DNA of 54,145 nt, taken from an uncultured Eubacteriales bacterium. GTDB lineage: Bacteria > Bacillota > Clostridia > Oscillospirales > Oscillospiraceae. Where the stretch lies: contig URST01000006.1 of NCBI GenBank assembly GCA_900550585.1, positions 1-54,145 on the forward strand, in the 5' to 3' direction. Positions 45,041-52,936 of the stretch are shown here, piece after piece; the stretch's first letter is position 1, and each line of letters opens with the position of its first letter. The notes beneath the pieces were generated by a model. It was given only the letters and a program-made list of their open reading frames with translations, did not search any database and was not told where the DNA came from. Both the position numbers and the translations under genes were made by a program.

Positions 45041-45877
45041 TTACGTCTCCTTTTCCACGTACAGCTTGACGCCCTCCATACGCACGACACGCACCATGGC
45101 GTCAGGCTCGATGATCTCTCCTGTGCTGCTGCGGGCAGACCAGGTCTTACCATCTATGTAGACGGCGCCGGTGGGCACATCGTTGTCGATGCGCTCCGTG
45201 ACCCGGGCCGAGCCGCCCAGAACACGGTCGGCATTGGTGGGCTTGATGTCCTTTTTCATCAGCTTCGTCACCAGCGGACGAGTAGCCGCCAGCGTGGCGA
45301 TGGACACCACAAAGAACAGGGCGATCTGCAGCCAGATGGGGCCGTTGCAGATGGCCGCGATGAGGGCCGCCACGCTGCCCAGCACGAACCAGATGGATGT
45401 CAGCCCCGCCGTGACCGCTTCAGCCACGCCAAAGATGACGATGGCAGCGATCCAGATGATGGTAGTCATATCCGTGCTTCCTCCTTTCAGGCACAGGCCG
45501 ATGAGGCCGCTGAGAGCGCCTACGCCCAGCAGCACGCCCCCGGCCATCCACTTGTTTTTCGGGGACAGGTTGGTGAGGAACGCGGAAAACGCATTGTGCA
45601 GGCTCTCCCGGGGGAGGGGCTGCTCCGCCGCGGCAGGCAGCTCCGGTGCGTCCGGTGCGGCGGACGGCGCCGGGGCCGGTGCCTCCTGGGCAAACATGTC
45701 GGCGATGGAGACCTGATAGCGGTTGCAGATATAGAGTATCTTCTCGATCTCCGGGTAGCCCCGGCCGGACTCCCACTTGCTCACCGCCTGGCGGGAGACC
45801 TGCAGCTGCTCGGCAAACTGCTCCTGGGTCAGGCCGCTGCGGCGGCGCACTGCCGACAGCTGTTCTCCGAATGACAT
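45041..45877 (-). CDS. XRE helix-turn-helix / NfeD fusion protein
   Basis: Protein of 278 residues. ATG 45877 follows GGAGG. Residues 1-62 are an XRE-type helix-turn-helix (SGLTQEQFAEQLQVSRQAVSKWESGRG); 63-105 is an Ala/Pro-rich linker; one helix lies at about 111-130. From Met137 the sequence is a complete NfeD protein: hydrophobic helices to about 215 and an OB-fold C-terminal domain (GGSARVTERIDNDVPTGAVYIDGKTWSARS). A ribosome binding site, AAAGGAGG, precedes the Met137 codon (ATG at 45469), so a separate NfeD may also be made. First gene of the operon. Confidence 0.88.
   Translation of the reverse strand: MSFGEQLSAVRRRSGLTQEQFAEQLQVSRQAVSKWESGRGYPEIEKILYICNRYQVSIADMFAQEAPAPAPSAAPDAPELPAAAEQPLPRESLHNAFSAFLTNLSPKNKWMAGGVLLGVGALSGLIGLCLKGGSTDMTTIIWIAAIVIFGVAEAVTAGLTSIWFVLGSVAALIAAICNGPIWLQIALFFVVSIATLAATRPLVTKLMKKDIKPTNADRVLGGSARVTERIDNDVPTGAVYIDGKTWSARSSTGEIIEPDAMVRVVRMEGVKLYVEKET
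45479..45487 (-). promoter_or_regulatory. Internal ribosome binding site before the NfeD domain
   Basis: AAAGGAGGA on the leftward strand lies 9 bases before an in-frame ATG at 45469, exactly where the NfeD homology starts. This would let ribosomes make a 142-residue NfeD in addition to the fusion. Confidence 0.6.
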
Positions 45878-45904
45878 AGGCTCGTTCCTCCGTTCCTCTT
45901 GCCG

Positions 45905-45932
45905 ACAGTGTAGCACTTCCGCCGGTTTTGTC
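45905..45932 (-). promoter_or_regulatory. Possible promoter of the HTH-NfeD operon
   Basis: Reading leftward: TAGACA, 16-base spacer, TACACT, just upstream of the GGAGG site. Both hexamers deviate from consensus. Coordinates are approximate. Confidence 0.4.
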
Positions 45933-46043
45933 TATCACTTTGAAGTTGCGTCGGCCGATTTTTTGTCAGGAGCCGCGCAACCTGAAGTTTACATTCCCTA
46001 TTATAGCCGATTCCCGCCGGAAATGCCATAGGATTTTTGCGGG

Positions 46044-46072
46044 TTGCGCGGCGGGGAAAAGTCGGGTATACT
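46044..46072 (+). promoter_or_regulatory. Promoter of the rRNA methyltransferase gene
   Basis: -35 TTGCGC (46044-46049), 17-base spacer, -10 TATACT (46067-46072). Confidence 0.7.
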
Positions 46073-46109
46073 GGTGGGTACGAAACTGAACGAGCGAGGT
46101 GCGCCGCCT

Positions 46110-47225
46110 ATGGTGACATATATGATCCCCTGCTTGCTGGGGTTGGAAAAGCTGGTAGCCGACGAGGTGAAGCGGCTGGGCCTGCAGGACGTGCAGGCAG
46201 AGAACGGGCGCATTCTGTGCCGCGGCACACCGGCGGACTGTGCAAGGCTCAACATCAACCTGCGCTGCGGCGCACGGGTGATGCTGGTGCTGGGCCAATT
46301 CCCCGCCCGCAGCTTTGAGGAGCTGTTTCAGGGCGTCCGGGCCATCCCGTGGGAGGACTATCTGCCCCGGGATGCGGCGTTCCCGGTGAAGGGCTACGCC
46401 ATCTCCTCCCAGCTCCACGCGGTGTCCGCCTGCCAGAGCATCATCAAGAAGGCCATGGTGGAGCGGATGAAGGCCGCCTACGGACTGGAGCAGTTCCCGG
46501 AGACGGGAGTGAAGTACCAGGTGCGGTTCTCCATCTTCAAGGACGAGGCCGCCATCTGCCTGGACGCCTCCGGCGAGGGACTGTACAAGCGGGGCTACCG
46601 GGCCGTGGGCGTGGAGGCGCCGCTGCGGGAGACGCTGGCGGCGGCGCTGGTGACCCTCAGCCGCTACCGGGGGCGGGACCCGTTCTGCGACCCGTTCTGC
46701 GGCAGCGGCACCATTCCCATCGAGGCGGCGCTCATCGCCAGGAACCGGGCGCCGGGGCTTGACCGGCGGTTCGACGCCCAGCGGTGGGCATTCCTGCCCG
46801 CCGAGGCGTGGATGGACGCGGCGGACGAGGCCCAGGACAAGGAGTTCCACGGGCAGTACGACATATGGGGCGGCGACATCGACCCCCGCGCCGTGGACAT
46901 CGCGCGGGACAACGCCCGGAAGGCCGGCGTGGACGACTGCGTCCGCTTTGAGGTGGCGGACGCCGCCAAATTCCACCGGGACAGCCAATACGGGCAGCTG
47001 GTGACCAATCCCCCCTACGGCGAGCGGCTGCTGGAGCGGCAGGAGGCCGAGGAGCTGTACCGGATGCTGGGGAAAGTGTGGCGGACGCTGCCGGAGGGCT
47101 GGCGGACGCTGGTGCTCAGCAGCCACACGGAGTTCGAGCGGGCCTTCGGGCGGCCGGCGGCCAAAAAGCGCAAGCTGTATAACGGCATGATCAAGTGCGA
47201 CGTGTTTATGTACGGCAATGTGTGA
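46110..47225 (+). CDS. THUMP-domain rRNA (guanine-N2-) methyltransferase, RlmL type
   Basis: SAM-dependent RNA methyltransferase of 371 residues. ATG 46110 (MVTYMIPCLLGLEKLVADEV) follows GAGGTG. A THUMP domain (about 45-155) is followed by a Rossmann methyltransferase domain with DPFCGSGTIPIEAALIA, WGGDIDPRAVDIARDNA and the catalytic NPPYGERL. This matches the N-terminal half of RlmL (23S rRNA m2G2445); Firmicute members lack the RlmK half. Monocistronic. The exact target base is inferred from the family. Confidence 0.9.
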   Translation: MVTYMIPCLLGLEKLVADEVKRLGLQDVQAENGRILCRGTPADCARLNINLRCGARVMLVLGQFPARSFEELFQGVRAIPWEDYLPRDAAFPVKGYAISSQLHAVSACQSIIKKAMVERMKAAYGLEQFPETGVKYQVRFSIFKDEAAICLDASGEGLYKRGYRAVGVEAPLRETLAAALVTLSRYRGRDPFCDPFCGSGTIPIEAALIARNRAPGLDRRFDAQRWAFLPAEAWMDAADEAQDKEFHGQYDIWGGDIDPRAVDIARDNARKAGVDDCVRFEVADAAKFHRDSQYGQLVTNPPYGERLLERQEAEELYRMLGKVWRTLPEGWRTLVLSSHTEFERAFGRPAAKKRKLYNGMIKCDVFMYGNV

Positions 47226-47343
47226 GCGGTGCAGATAAATTTGCCGCCGGGGCCGTTTATTTTCAATTTGTTCACTTTCTTTTCCAGCGGCATGGTACAA
47301 TACTAAGAAATTCTTAAACTTTTATTTGGAGGGGGCTCCCGAG

Positions 47344-48285
47344 ATGAAGCACGTTTTCATCATCAATCCCACGGCAGGCAAGGCGGACAGCCGCCAGAAA
47401 ATATACGACATGGCTGATGCGCTGCGGACAAAGCACAATCTGGATGTCCAGTGCATCCTGACGAAGAAGCAGGGCCACGCCACGGAGATCGCCCGGCGAC
47501 TGTGTGACAGCGGCGAGGAGCTGCGGTTCTACGCCTGCGGCGGCGACGGCACCGTCAACGAGGTGGCCAACGGCATCATCGGCTACGACAACGCGGCCAT
47601 GACCGCCATTCCCGTAGGCACCGGCAACGACTTCCTCAAGAACTTCGGCGACGATCTGGAGAAGTTCCGGGACGCGGAAAATCTGTGGGACGGGCCTCAG
47701 TTCCCCATGGACGCCATTGACGTCAACGGCCGCATCGCCCTGACCATTGCCTGCTCCGGCATCGACGCCCGGGTGGCCCGGGACGTACATAAGTACAGCG
47801 AAAGCCCCCTGCTGGACGGCAAGGGCAGCTACATCTACTCGCTGGCGGTGAACTTCCTGTTCAAGGGCATCGGTTCCCACTGGATCGTGTCGCTGGACGA
47901 CACGGTCATGGAGGGCGACTGGTCCCTGGTATCAGTGTGCAACGGCCGGTACTATGGCGGCGGCTTCATGCCCGTGGCTGAGGCCCGGATGGACGACGGC
48001 GTGCTGAACACGCTGGTGGTGAAGGCCGTGAACCGCCGGACGTTCCTGAAGTTCGTGGGGCCGTACTCCAAGGGCGAATACCACAAATTCCCCGACTATG
48101 CCCACTGCTCCACCCCCAAGGTCGTCCGCATCCATTCGGACAGGGAGGACATCGTCACCTGTCTGGACGGCGAGTGCGTGGTCAACCAGGACGTGACCAT
48201 CAAAATGGCCGATAAGAAGCTGAATTTCTTCGGCCCCGCCGGGTGCAGCTGCAACCGCACCGCCAGGGAGCCGCTGCGCAGTTGA
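47344..48285 (+). CDS. Diacylglycerol kinase family lipid kinase, second copy
   Basis: Lipid kinase of 313 residues. ATG 47344 (MKHVFIINPTAGKADS) is preferred; an earlier TTG overlaps the GGAGGGGG site. Motifs are NPTAGK at 8-13, CGGDGTVNEV and PVGTGNDF, and it has the C-terminal block GGGFMPVAEARMDDGVLN. YegS/DgkB-type activity on diacylglycerol is likely. The first copy in this window (9218) has GGDGTLNE and PNGSTNDF instead, so the two differ in the active-site loop and may have different substrates. Confidence 0.9.
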   Translation: MKHVFIINPTAGKADSRQKIYDMADALRTKHNLDVQCILTKKQGHATEIARRLCDSGEELRFYACGGDGTVNEVANGIIGYDNAAMTAIPVGTGNDFLKNFGDDLEKFRDAENLWDGPQFPMDAIDVNGRIALTIACSGIDARVARDVHKYSESPLLDGKGSYIYSLAVNFLFKGIGSHWIVSLDDTVMEGDWSLVSVCNGRYYGGGFMPVAEARMDDGVLNTLVVKAVNRRTFLKFVGPYSKGEYHKFPDYAHCSTPKVVRIHSDREDIVTCLDGECVVNQDVTIKMADKKLNFFGPAGCSCNRTAREPLRS

Positions 48286-48323
48286 ACATTTTGTGAATTT
48301 TTCAAATTTTTCCCGTTTACCCC

Positions 48324-48351
48324 TTGCAAATCCCGTATAGTGTGGTATGAT
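48324..48351 (+). promoter_or_regulatory. Promoter of groES-groEL
   Basis: -35 TTGCAA (48324-48329), 16-base spacer, -10 TATGAT (48346-48351). The CIRCE element begins 8 bases after it. Confidence 0.75.
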
Positions 48352-48359
48352 AAGCAGCG

Positions 48360-48386
48360 TTAGCACTCCAGTAGTTTGAGTGCTAA
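48360..48386 (+). promoter_or_regulatory. CIRCE element (HrcA operator)
   Basis: TTAGCACTC, nine bases, GAGTGCTAA: an exact match to the CIRCE inverted repeat bound by the heat-shock repressor HrcA. It covers the start of the groESL transcript. hrcA itself is not in the window. Confidence 0.97.
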
Positions 48387-48433
48387 CGCTGACTTTGTTT
48401 TTTCAATATTGAGTATATAAGGAGGAAACAGCT

Positions 48434-48718
48434 ATGAAACTGACACCGCTTGCTGACCGCGTGGTGCTGAAGATGACCGAGCCGGAGGAGACCACCAAGG
48501 GCGGCATCATCCTCACCGGTTCCGCCAAGGAGAAGCCCTCCGTGGCAGAGGTGATCTCTGTGGGCCCCGGCGGCACCGTGGATGGTAAGACCGTTGTGAT
48601 GTCTGTGAAGGCCGGCGACAAGGTCATCACCGACAAGTATGCCGGCACCAAGGTGACGCTGGAGGACGTGGAGTACATCATCGTCAAGCAGAGCGACATC
48701 CTGGCCATCGTGGAGTAA
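48434..48718 (+). CDS. groES: Co-chaperonin GroES
   Basis: Heptameric lid of the chaperonin, 94 residues. ATG 48434 follows GGAGG. MKLTPLADRVVLKMTEPEETTKGGIILTGSAKEKPS includes the mobile loop; YAGTKVTLEDVEYIIVKQSDILAIVE ends it. Controlled by CIRCE. Confidence 0.97.
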   Translation: MKLTPLADRVVLKMTEPEETTKGGIILTGSAKEKPSVAEVISVGPGGTVDGKTVVMSVKAGDKVITDKYAGTKVTLEDVEYIIVKQSDILAIVE

Positions 48719-48736
48719 GAGTAGGAGGTAAGTTAT

Positions 48737-50368
48737 ATGTCTAAGATCATCAAGCGCGGCGACGAGGCCCGCAAGGCTCTGGAGGCCGGTGTCAATCAGC
48801 TGGCCGATACCGTTAAGGTCACGCTGGGTCCCAAGGGCCGCAACGTGGTGCTGGATAAGAAGTTCGGTACGCCCCTGATCACCAACGACGGTGTGTCCAT
48901 CGCCAAGGAGATCGAGCTGGACGATCCGTTTGAGAACATGGGCGCGCAGCTGGTGCGCGAGGTATCCACCAAGACCAACGACGTGGCCGGCGACGGCACC
49001 ACCACCGCCACCCTGCTGGCACAGGCCATGATCCACGAGGGTCTGAAAAACCTGGCCGCCGGCGCCAACCCCATCGTTATGAAGAAGGGCATGGCCAAGG
49101 CTGTGGACGCCGCCGTGGCCGCCATCAAGGAGCAGAGCCAGAAGGTCAACGGCACCGCCGACATCGCCCGCGTGGGCACCGTGTCCTCCGGCGACGAGAC
49201 CATCGGCAAGCTCATCGCCGAGGCCATGGAGAAGGTCTCCGCCGACGGCGTCATCACCATTGAGGAGTCCAAGACCGCCGAGACGTACAGCGAGGTGGTG
49301 GAGGGCATGATGTTCGACCGCGGCTATATCACCCCCTACATGGCCACCGATATGGAGAAGATGGAGGCCGTGGTGGATGACCCCTATATCCTTATCACCG
49401 ACAAGAAGATCTCCGTCATCAGTGACATCCTGCCCCTGCTGGAGCAGATGCTGCAGAGCGGCAAGAAGCTGTTCATCATCGCCGAGGATGTGGAGGGCGA
49501 GGCTCTCAGCACCCTGCTGGTCAACCGTCTGAAGGGCGTGCTGAACGTGGTGTGCGTCAAGGCCCCCGGCTTCGGCGACCGCCGCAAGGAGATGCTGCAG
49601 GATATCGCCGTGCTGACCGGCGGCCAGGTCATCAGCGAGGAGCTGGGCCTGACCCTGAAGGACGCCACCATCGACATGCTGGGCCGTGCCCGTCAGATCA
49701 AGGTCACCAAGGAGAACACCATCATCGTGGACGGCATGGGCGATCCCCAGGCCATCAAGGACCGCGTGGCCCAGATCCGCGCCCAGATCGGCGTGACCAC
49801 CAGCGAGTATGACAAGGAGAAGCTGCAGGAGCGTCTGGCCAAGATGGCCGGCGGTGTGGCTGTCATCAAGGTGGGCGCCGCCACTGAGACGGAGATGAAG
49901 GAGAAGAAGCTGCGCATCGAGGACGCGCTGAACGCCACCAAGGCCGCCGTTGAGGAGGGCATCGTGGCCGGCGGCGGTACCATCTATGTCAACGTCATCC
50001 CCGCCGTCACCGGTCTGCTGAGCACCACCGAGGGCGACGAGCGCGTGGGCGTGCAGCTGGTGGCAAAGGCCCTGGAGGCCCCCATCCGCCAGATCGCGGC
50101 CAATGCCGGCATCGACGGCAGCGTGGTGCTGGAGAAGGTACGCACCTCCGGCAAGAACGGCTACGGCTTCGACGCCTACAAGGAGGAATACTGCGACATG
50201 ATCGCCAGCGGCATCGTGGATCCCGCCAAGGTGACCCGCAGCGCACTGGAGAACGCCGCCAGCGTGTCCGGCATGGTGCTGACCACCGAGTCTTTGGTGG
50301 CCGACAAGCCCCAGCCCCCCGCTCCGGCTCCCGCCGCACCCGACATGGGCGGCATGGGTATGTATTAA
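48737..50368 (+). CDS. groEL: Chaperonin GroEL
   Basis: 60-kDa chaperonin of 543 residues. ATG 48737 follows AGGAGG. The ATP site includes VTLGPKGRNVVLDKKFG and the catalytic region NDVAGDGTTTATLLAQAM; apical and C-terminal equatorial domains are complete (VVAGGGTIYVNVIP). The tail is a short GGMGMY form of the GGM repeat. A run of nine C residues lies 10 bases after the stop. Confidence 0.98.
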   Translation: MSKIIKRGDEARKALEAGVNQLADTVKVTLGPKGRNVVLDKKFGTPLITNDGVSIAKEIELDDPFENMGAQLVREVSTKTNDVAGDGTTTATLLAQAMIHEGLKNLAAGANPIVMKKGMAKAVDAAVAAIKEQSQKVNGTADIARVGTVSSGDETIGKLIAEAMEKVSADGVITIEESKTAETYSEVVEGMMFDRGYITPYMATDMEKMEAVVDDPYILITDKKISVISDILPLLEQMLQSGKKLFIIAEDVEGEALSTLLVNRLKGVLNVVCVKAPGFGDRRKEMLQDIAVLTGGQVISEELGLTLKDATIDMLGRARQIKVTKENTIIVDGMGDPQAIKDRVAQIRAQIGVTTSEYDKEKLQERLAKMAGGVAVIKVGAATETEMKEKKLRIEDALNATKAAVEEGIVAGGGTIYVNVIPAVTGLLSTTEGDERVGVQLVAKALEAPIRQIAANAGIDGSVVLEKVRTSGKNGYGFDAYKEEYCDMIASGIVDPAKVTRSALENAASVSGMVLTTESLVADKPQPPAPAPAAPDMGGMGMY

Positions 50369-50423
50369 GCGCCTGCCCCCCCCCGGCTGTACCGGGCGTG
50401 TAAGCTCCGCAAAGGATTTTTGA

Positions 50424-50466
50424 AAGGGTGCGGCGGCTGTGCCGCCGCACCCTTTTCCCTTTTTTC
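50424..50466 (+). terminator. Terminator of groES-groEL
   Basis: AAGGGTGCGGCGGC pairs with GCCGCCGCACCCTT around TGT, followed by TTCCCTTTTTT. Confidence 0.88.
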
Positions 50467-50488
50467 TCCCGAACTCGCAAAAAATCTG

Positions 50489-50518
50489 TTGACAAACGGC
50501 AGGTCTATATGGTATAGT
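50489..50518 (+). promoter_or_regulatory. Promoter of the tRNA cluster
   Basis: -35 TTGACA (50489-50494), 18-base spacer, -10 TATAGT (50513-50518), 25 bases before the first tRNA. Confidence 0.75.
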
Positions 50519-50543
50519 AACTCGTGCCTGTCGAGGACGACAT

Positions 50544-50620
50544 GGCGGCGTAGCTCAGTTGGCTAGAGCATGCGGTTCATACCCGCAGTGTCACCGGTTC
50601 AAATCCAGTCGCCGCTACCA
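50544..50620 (+). tRNA. tRNA-Met (CAT), elongator type
   Basis: 77 bases including encoded CCA. Acceptor GGCGGCG with CGCCGCT, anticodon loop TTCATAC. The anticodon stem TGCGG/CCGCA lacks the three G-C pairs of initiators, so elongator Met is favoured; the loop also differs from the lysidine tRNA-Ile type. The T stem ACCGG/CCAGT has one C-A mismatch. Confidence 0.93.
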
Positions 50621-50671
50621 GACCGGAGAGATGCGCAAGCATCTCTCCGGTATCCCTCGACAAACAAATAC

Positions 50672-50746
50672 GGCCCGTTGGTCAAGTGGTTAAGACACGG
50701 CCCTTTCACGGCTGTAACATGGGTTCGAGTCCCGTACGGGTCACCA
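50672..50746 (+). tRNA. tRNA-Glu (TTC)
   Basis: 75 bases including CCA. Acceptor GGCCCGT with ACGGGTC, anticodon loop CTTTCAC, T loop GGTTCGAGTCC. Confidence 0.95.
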
Positions 50747-50777
50747 CTTCGGCAATCCGTCTCGGGCTGCCGAATAT

Positions 50778-50854
50778 GGAGGCTTAGCTCAGCTGGTTAG
50801 AGCGCCTGCTTCACACGCAGGAGGTCACTGGTTCGAGTCCAGCAGTCTCCACCA
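50778..50854 (+). tRNA. tRNA-Val (CAC)
   Basis: 77 bases including CCA. Acceptor GGAGGCT with AGTCTCC, anticodon loop TTCACAC, T loop GGTTCGAGTCC. It lies directly before the integrase gene and is the likely insertion target of the element. Confidence 0.95.
50830..50854 (+). other. Probable attachment site (3' end of tRNA-Val)
   Basis: Tyrosine integrases commonly recombine at the 3' half of a tRNA gene and leave it intact. The element's integrase begins 143 bases past this tRNA. The second copy of the site is not in the window, so the exact core is not defined. Confidence 0.4.
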
Positions 50855-50856
50855 AC

Positions 50857-50891
50857 AAAAGTCTTGAATTCCAATGGAATTCAAGACTTTT
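50857..50891 (+). terminator. Terminator after the tRNA cluster
   Basis: A perfect 16-base-pair stem (50857-50872 with 50876-50891) with AAAA/TTTT at the base and a further TTT after. Ends the tRNA transcript 3 bases past tRNA-Val. Confidence 0.85.
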
Positions 50892-50928
50892 TTGTACTTT
50901 TCAGAAGCTTTTCCAAAAGCCGTACAAC

Positions 50929-50952
50929 AAAAAGCGCACAAAAAAGCGCACA
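50929..50952 (+). repeat. Two tandem 12-base repeats before the integrase
   Basis: AAAAAGCGCACA occurs twice in a row (50929-50940, 50941-50952). TTGTAC (50892-50897) and GTACAA (50922-50927) form an inverted pair just upstream. Repeats here may be integrase arm-binding sites. Confidence 0.6.
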
Positions 50953-50997
50953 ACTTGTCTCAAAGCCGCAAAACAACTGCGTAAGGAGTGCTTTGAA

Positions 50998-52224
50998 ATG
51001 GCTAACATCAGAGAGAACAAGAAGAACGGAAAAACTGTATCGTACCGCTTCACGGTTTGTTTGGAACGAGATGCACAGGGCAAGCAAGTACGGAAATACA
51101 CCACATGGACACCCCCAGAGGGATTGACCCCCGCAAAGGCCAAGAGAGCAGCAGAACGCGCGGCGGAGGAATGGGAACAGGAAACCCGCGCCGAATACCA
51201 AAAGGAACAAGCGGCAATCGCCCAAGGTCTTGCGTATCAGCTGCCGCCCGAAAAGCGCAAAGACGATTTTGTTGGCTTTATCGAAAACACATGGCTCCCG
51301 CTGCAAATCCGTGGTGGAGACAACAAACCCTCTACTATTGCTTACTACGAGTATGTTTCGCAGAACATCAAAGAGTATTTTGCAGGAACGGTTTTGCAGA
51401 GCATTAGTCCATCCTACATCCAAAAGTATCTCATCTATCTCCGCAATAACTTCAAGAGCAAGACGGGAAAGCCGCTGTCTGCCGAAACGCTTCACCATCA
51501 TTACAGAGTGTTAAACATGATGTTTGCTTACGCGGAACGGTTGGAGTTGATTGCCAAAAACCCCATGCACAAAGTTGACGCGCCCCGCAAAGAGCGCAAG
51601 CCAGTAGAAGCAATGAACAAAGAGCAGGCCGCAAAGTTCTTTCAGCTGTTGGCGGATTGCCCCCTTGATTTCCGGTGTATGCTTCATTTGATGATGACAA
51701 CCGGCATCCGCCGCGGTGAGTGCATCGGATTAAAATGGAGCGACCTTGACGAGAAAGCAAGCACCATTACCATTTGCAGAAATGTGACCTACACCCCCGA
51801 AAGCGGTACAATCGTCAGCACTCCTAAAACATCCAACAGCATGAGAACTATCCCCATCATGCCCAGTACCTTGCAGTTGCTGCAAAATCTCAAAGAGCAG
51901 ACAAGCAGCGAACACCCAGATACCCATTTGCGTGGCGCGTTCATTTTTCCCTCTGAAAACAGCTTGTACGAGCCGCGCAATCCCGATGCAGTTACAAGAC
52001 GTGTCAAACGGTTTATGAAGCGCAGCAATCTCCCCGACCTCTCTCCGCACGATTTGCGCCACTCTTGCGCGACCCTACTTCTTTCCCAAGGCGCGGACAT
52101 TAAGAGCGTACAGGAGATTTTAGGACACGCAGACGCAAGCACAACGCTCAACTTCTATGTGAAAGCCGATTTGCAGCAGATGCAGGCCGCAACAGAAAAG
52201 TTTGCCGCCGCGTTTAACCTCTGA
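50998..52224 (+). CDS. int: Tyrosine recombinase/integrase
   Basis: Site-specific integrase of 408 residues. ATG 50998 follows AAGGAG. An N-terminal arm-binding domain (MANIRENKKNGKTVSYRFTV) precedes a core-binding SAM-like domain (about 95-195) and the catalytic domain: Arg in TTGIRRGECIGLKWSDL, HxxR in HDLRHSCATLL, the second His in LGHADASTT and the nucleophile Tyr in NFYVKADL. All catalytic residues appear present. No internal TAG; the stop is TGA. Codon use is less GC-rich than the chromosome. Probably catalyses insertion at tRNA-Val. Confidence 0.94.
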   Translation: MANIRENKKNGKTVSYRFTVCLERDAQGKQVRKYTTWTPPEGLTPAKAKRAAERAAEEWEQETRAEYQKEQAAIAQGLAYQLPPEKRKDDFVGFIENTWLPLQIRGGDNKPSTIAYYEYVSQNIKEYFAGTVLQSISPSYIQKYLIYLRNNFKSKTGKPLSAETLHHHYRVLNMMFAYAERLELIAKNPMHKVDAPRKERKPVEAMNKEQAAKFFQLLADCPLDFRCMLHLMMTTGIRRGECIGLKWSDLDEKASTITICRNVTYTPESGTIVSTPKTSNSMRTIPIMPSTLQLLQNLKEQTSSEHPDTHLRGAFIFPSENSLYEPRNPDAVTRRVKRFMKRSNLPDLSPHDLRHSCATLLLSQGADIKSVQEILGHADASTTLNFYVKADLQQMQAATEKFAAAFNL

Positions 52225-52278
52225 TTTCCAAAAGCGGGAAAACACGATAGGCGGCGGAGGTTGCCGAAAGCATAAGGA

Positions 52279-52315
52279 AACAGACGGGAGATTTTTCGCT
52301 CCCGTCTGTTGCTCT
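52279..52315. terminator. Bidirectional terminator between integrase and GIY-YIG gene
   Basis: A 12-base-pair stem (52279-52290 with 52299-52310) followed by GCTCTTTAT. It separates convergent transcription units. Confidence 0.7.
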
Positions 52316-52741
52316 TTATAGTATGTCATTCAGTATTTCCCTTGCGTCAAGGGTATGCACATCAAATTTCCGCCAGTCTGCCGCCGTGGGTATCTGTGTG
52401 TTCAGAATGGGTTTGTACGTCCGTATGTACTCGCCCTCTTTTTGCCCGATTTCCTCTTGGATAGCAGGATAATCCCGCGCCTTTGCATTGTAAAGCACAT
52501 CAAAATTGATGGAATGGCCTTTGCGCTACGCTTCCGCCAAGATTCGGTATTTCCGCTCTTTTTGGCCTTTAATGGCTGCGTAGTGCTGCGCCACGCGTTT
52601 CAGCATATTCATACTCTTGCCGATGTAAACAATGGTATCGTCAACCTTGATGCAGTAAATTCCCGCATGGTCGTATTTGACTGCAAGTCCTTTTCTTTTG
52701 AGCCATTGATAGACATTTTCTTCATAGCCTGTTTTTCTCAA
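52316..52741 (-). CDS. GIY-YIG nuclease domain protein with one in-frame TAG
   Basis: Small GIY-YIG family protein, 141 residues if TAG is read as an amino acid. The start is a TTG at 52741 overlapping the previous stop. The motif is GIYCIKVDDTIVYIGKS near residues 27-43. TAG at 52526-52528 follows ILAEA, and the same frame continues RKGHSINFDVLYNAKARDYP through KPILNTQIP, the expected C-terminal part of this family, to a TAA. No frameshift or other stop occurs. The part after the TAG has no good start of its own. With Gln at the TAG the domain is complete. If TAG stops, the protein is truncated to 71 residues. Role in DNA processing is inferred. Confidence 0.75.
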
Positions 52742-52923
52742 AACTCAAATTCTCCAAAAGGAACATCTGGATAGTCCGGCATGACTGCCCCGAAATCATA
52801 TCTCAATGCTCCGGTAATATTCTCCGCCGCTGTCAAGATTTCTGGATAGCGTGTATAGTCCTATTGCTGATAAAGCGCCCCCAAAACATTTTCCAATGCG
52901 TCAATCATTTCATCTACGGTCAA
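52738..52923 (-). CDS. Unknown 61-residue protein with one in-frame TAG
   Basis: Frame of 61 residues from TTG 52923 behind AGGAGG to TGA at 52738-52740. I do not recognise the family. The sequence is MTVDEMIDALENVLGALYQQ, then TAG (52861-52863), then DYTRYPEILTAAENITGALR and an acidic C-terminus ending GEFEF. The helical first part and amphipathic second part look like one continuous domain. The stop overlaps the start of the GIY-YIG gene, so the two are translationally coupled only if the TAG is passed. TAG here is preceded by two Gln codons, CAG CAA. Confidence 0.65.
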
Positions 52924-52936
52924 ATGCTTGTCCTCC

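Noticed and set aside
50379..50390. Run of nine C residues after groEL as a regulatory signal
   Set aside because: It is in non-coding sequence just past the stop and is more likely neutral or a homopolymer length error.
50544..50620. Reading the CAT tRNA as tRNA-Ile with lysidine, or as a TAG suppressor
   Set aside because: Its loop TTCATAC and stem fit elongator Met. The anticodon is CAT, not CTA; no suppressor tRNA is visible in the window.
50881..51501. A 206-codon leftward frame opposite the integrase
   Set aside because: It runs antisense to the conserved N-terminal half of the integrase and has no recognisable domain.
52316..52741. Treating the GIY-YIG locus as two separate small genes or as a simple pseudogene
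   Set aside because: Both parts are in one frame, separated only by TAG, and the second has no ribosome binding site. Three neighbouring genes show the same pattern with the same codon, which decay would not produce.
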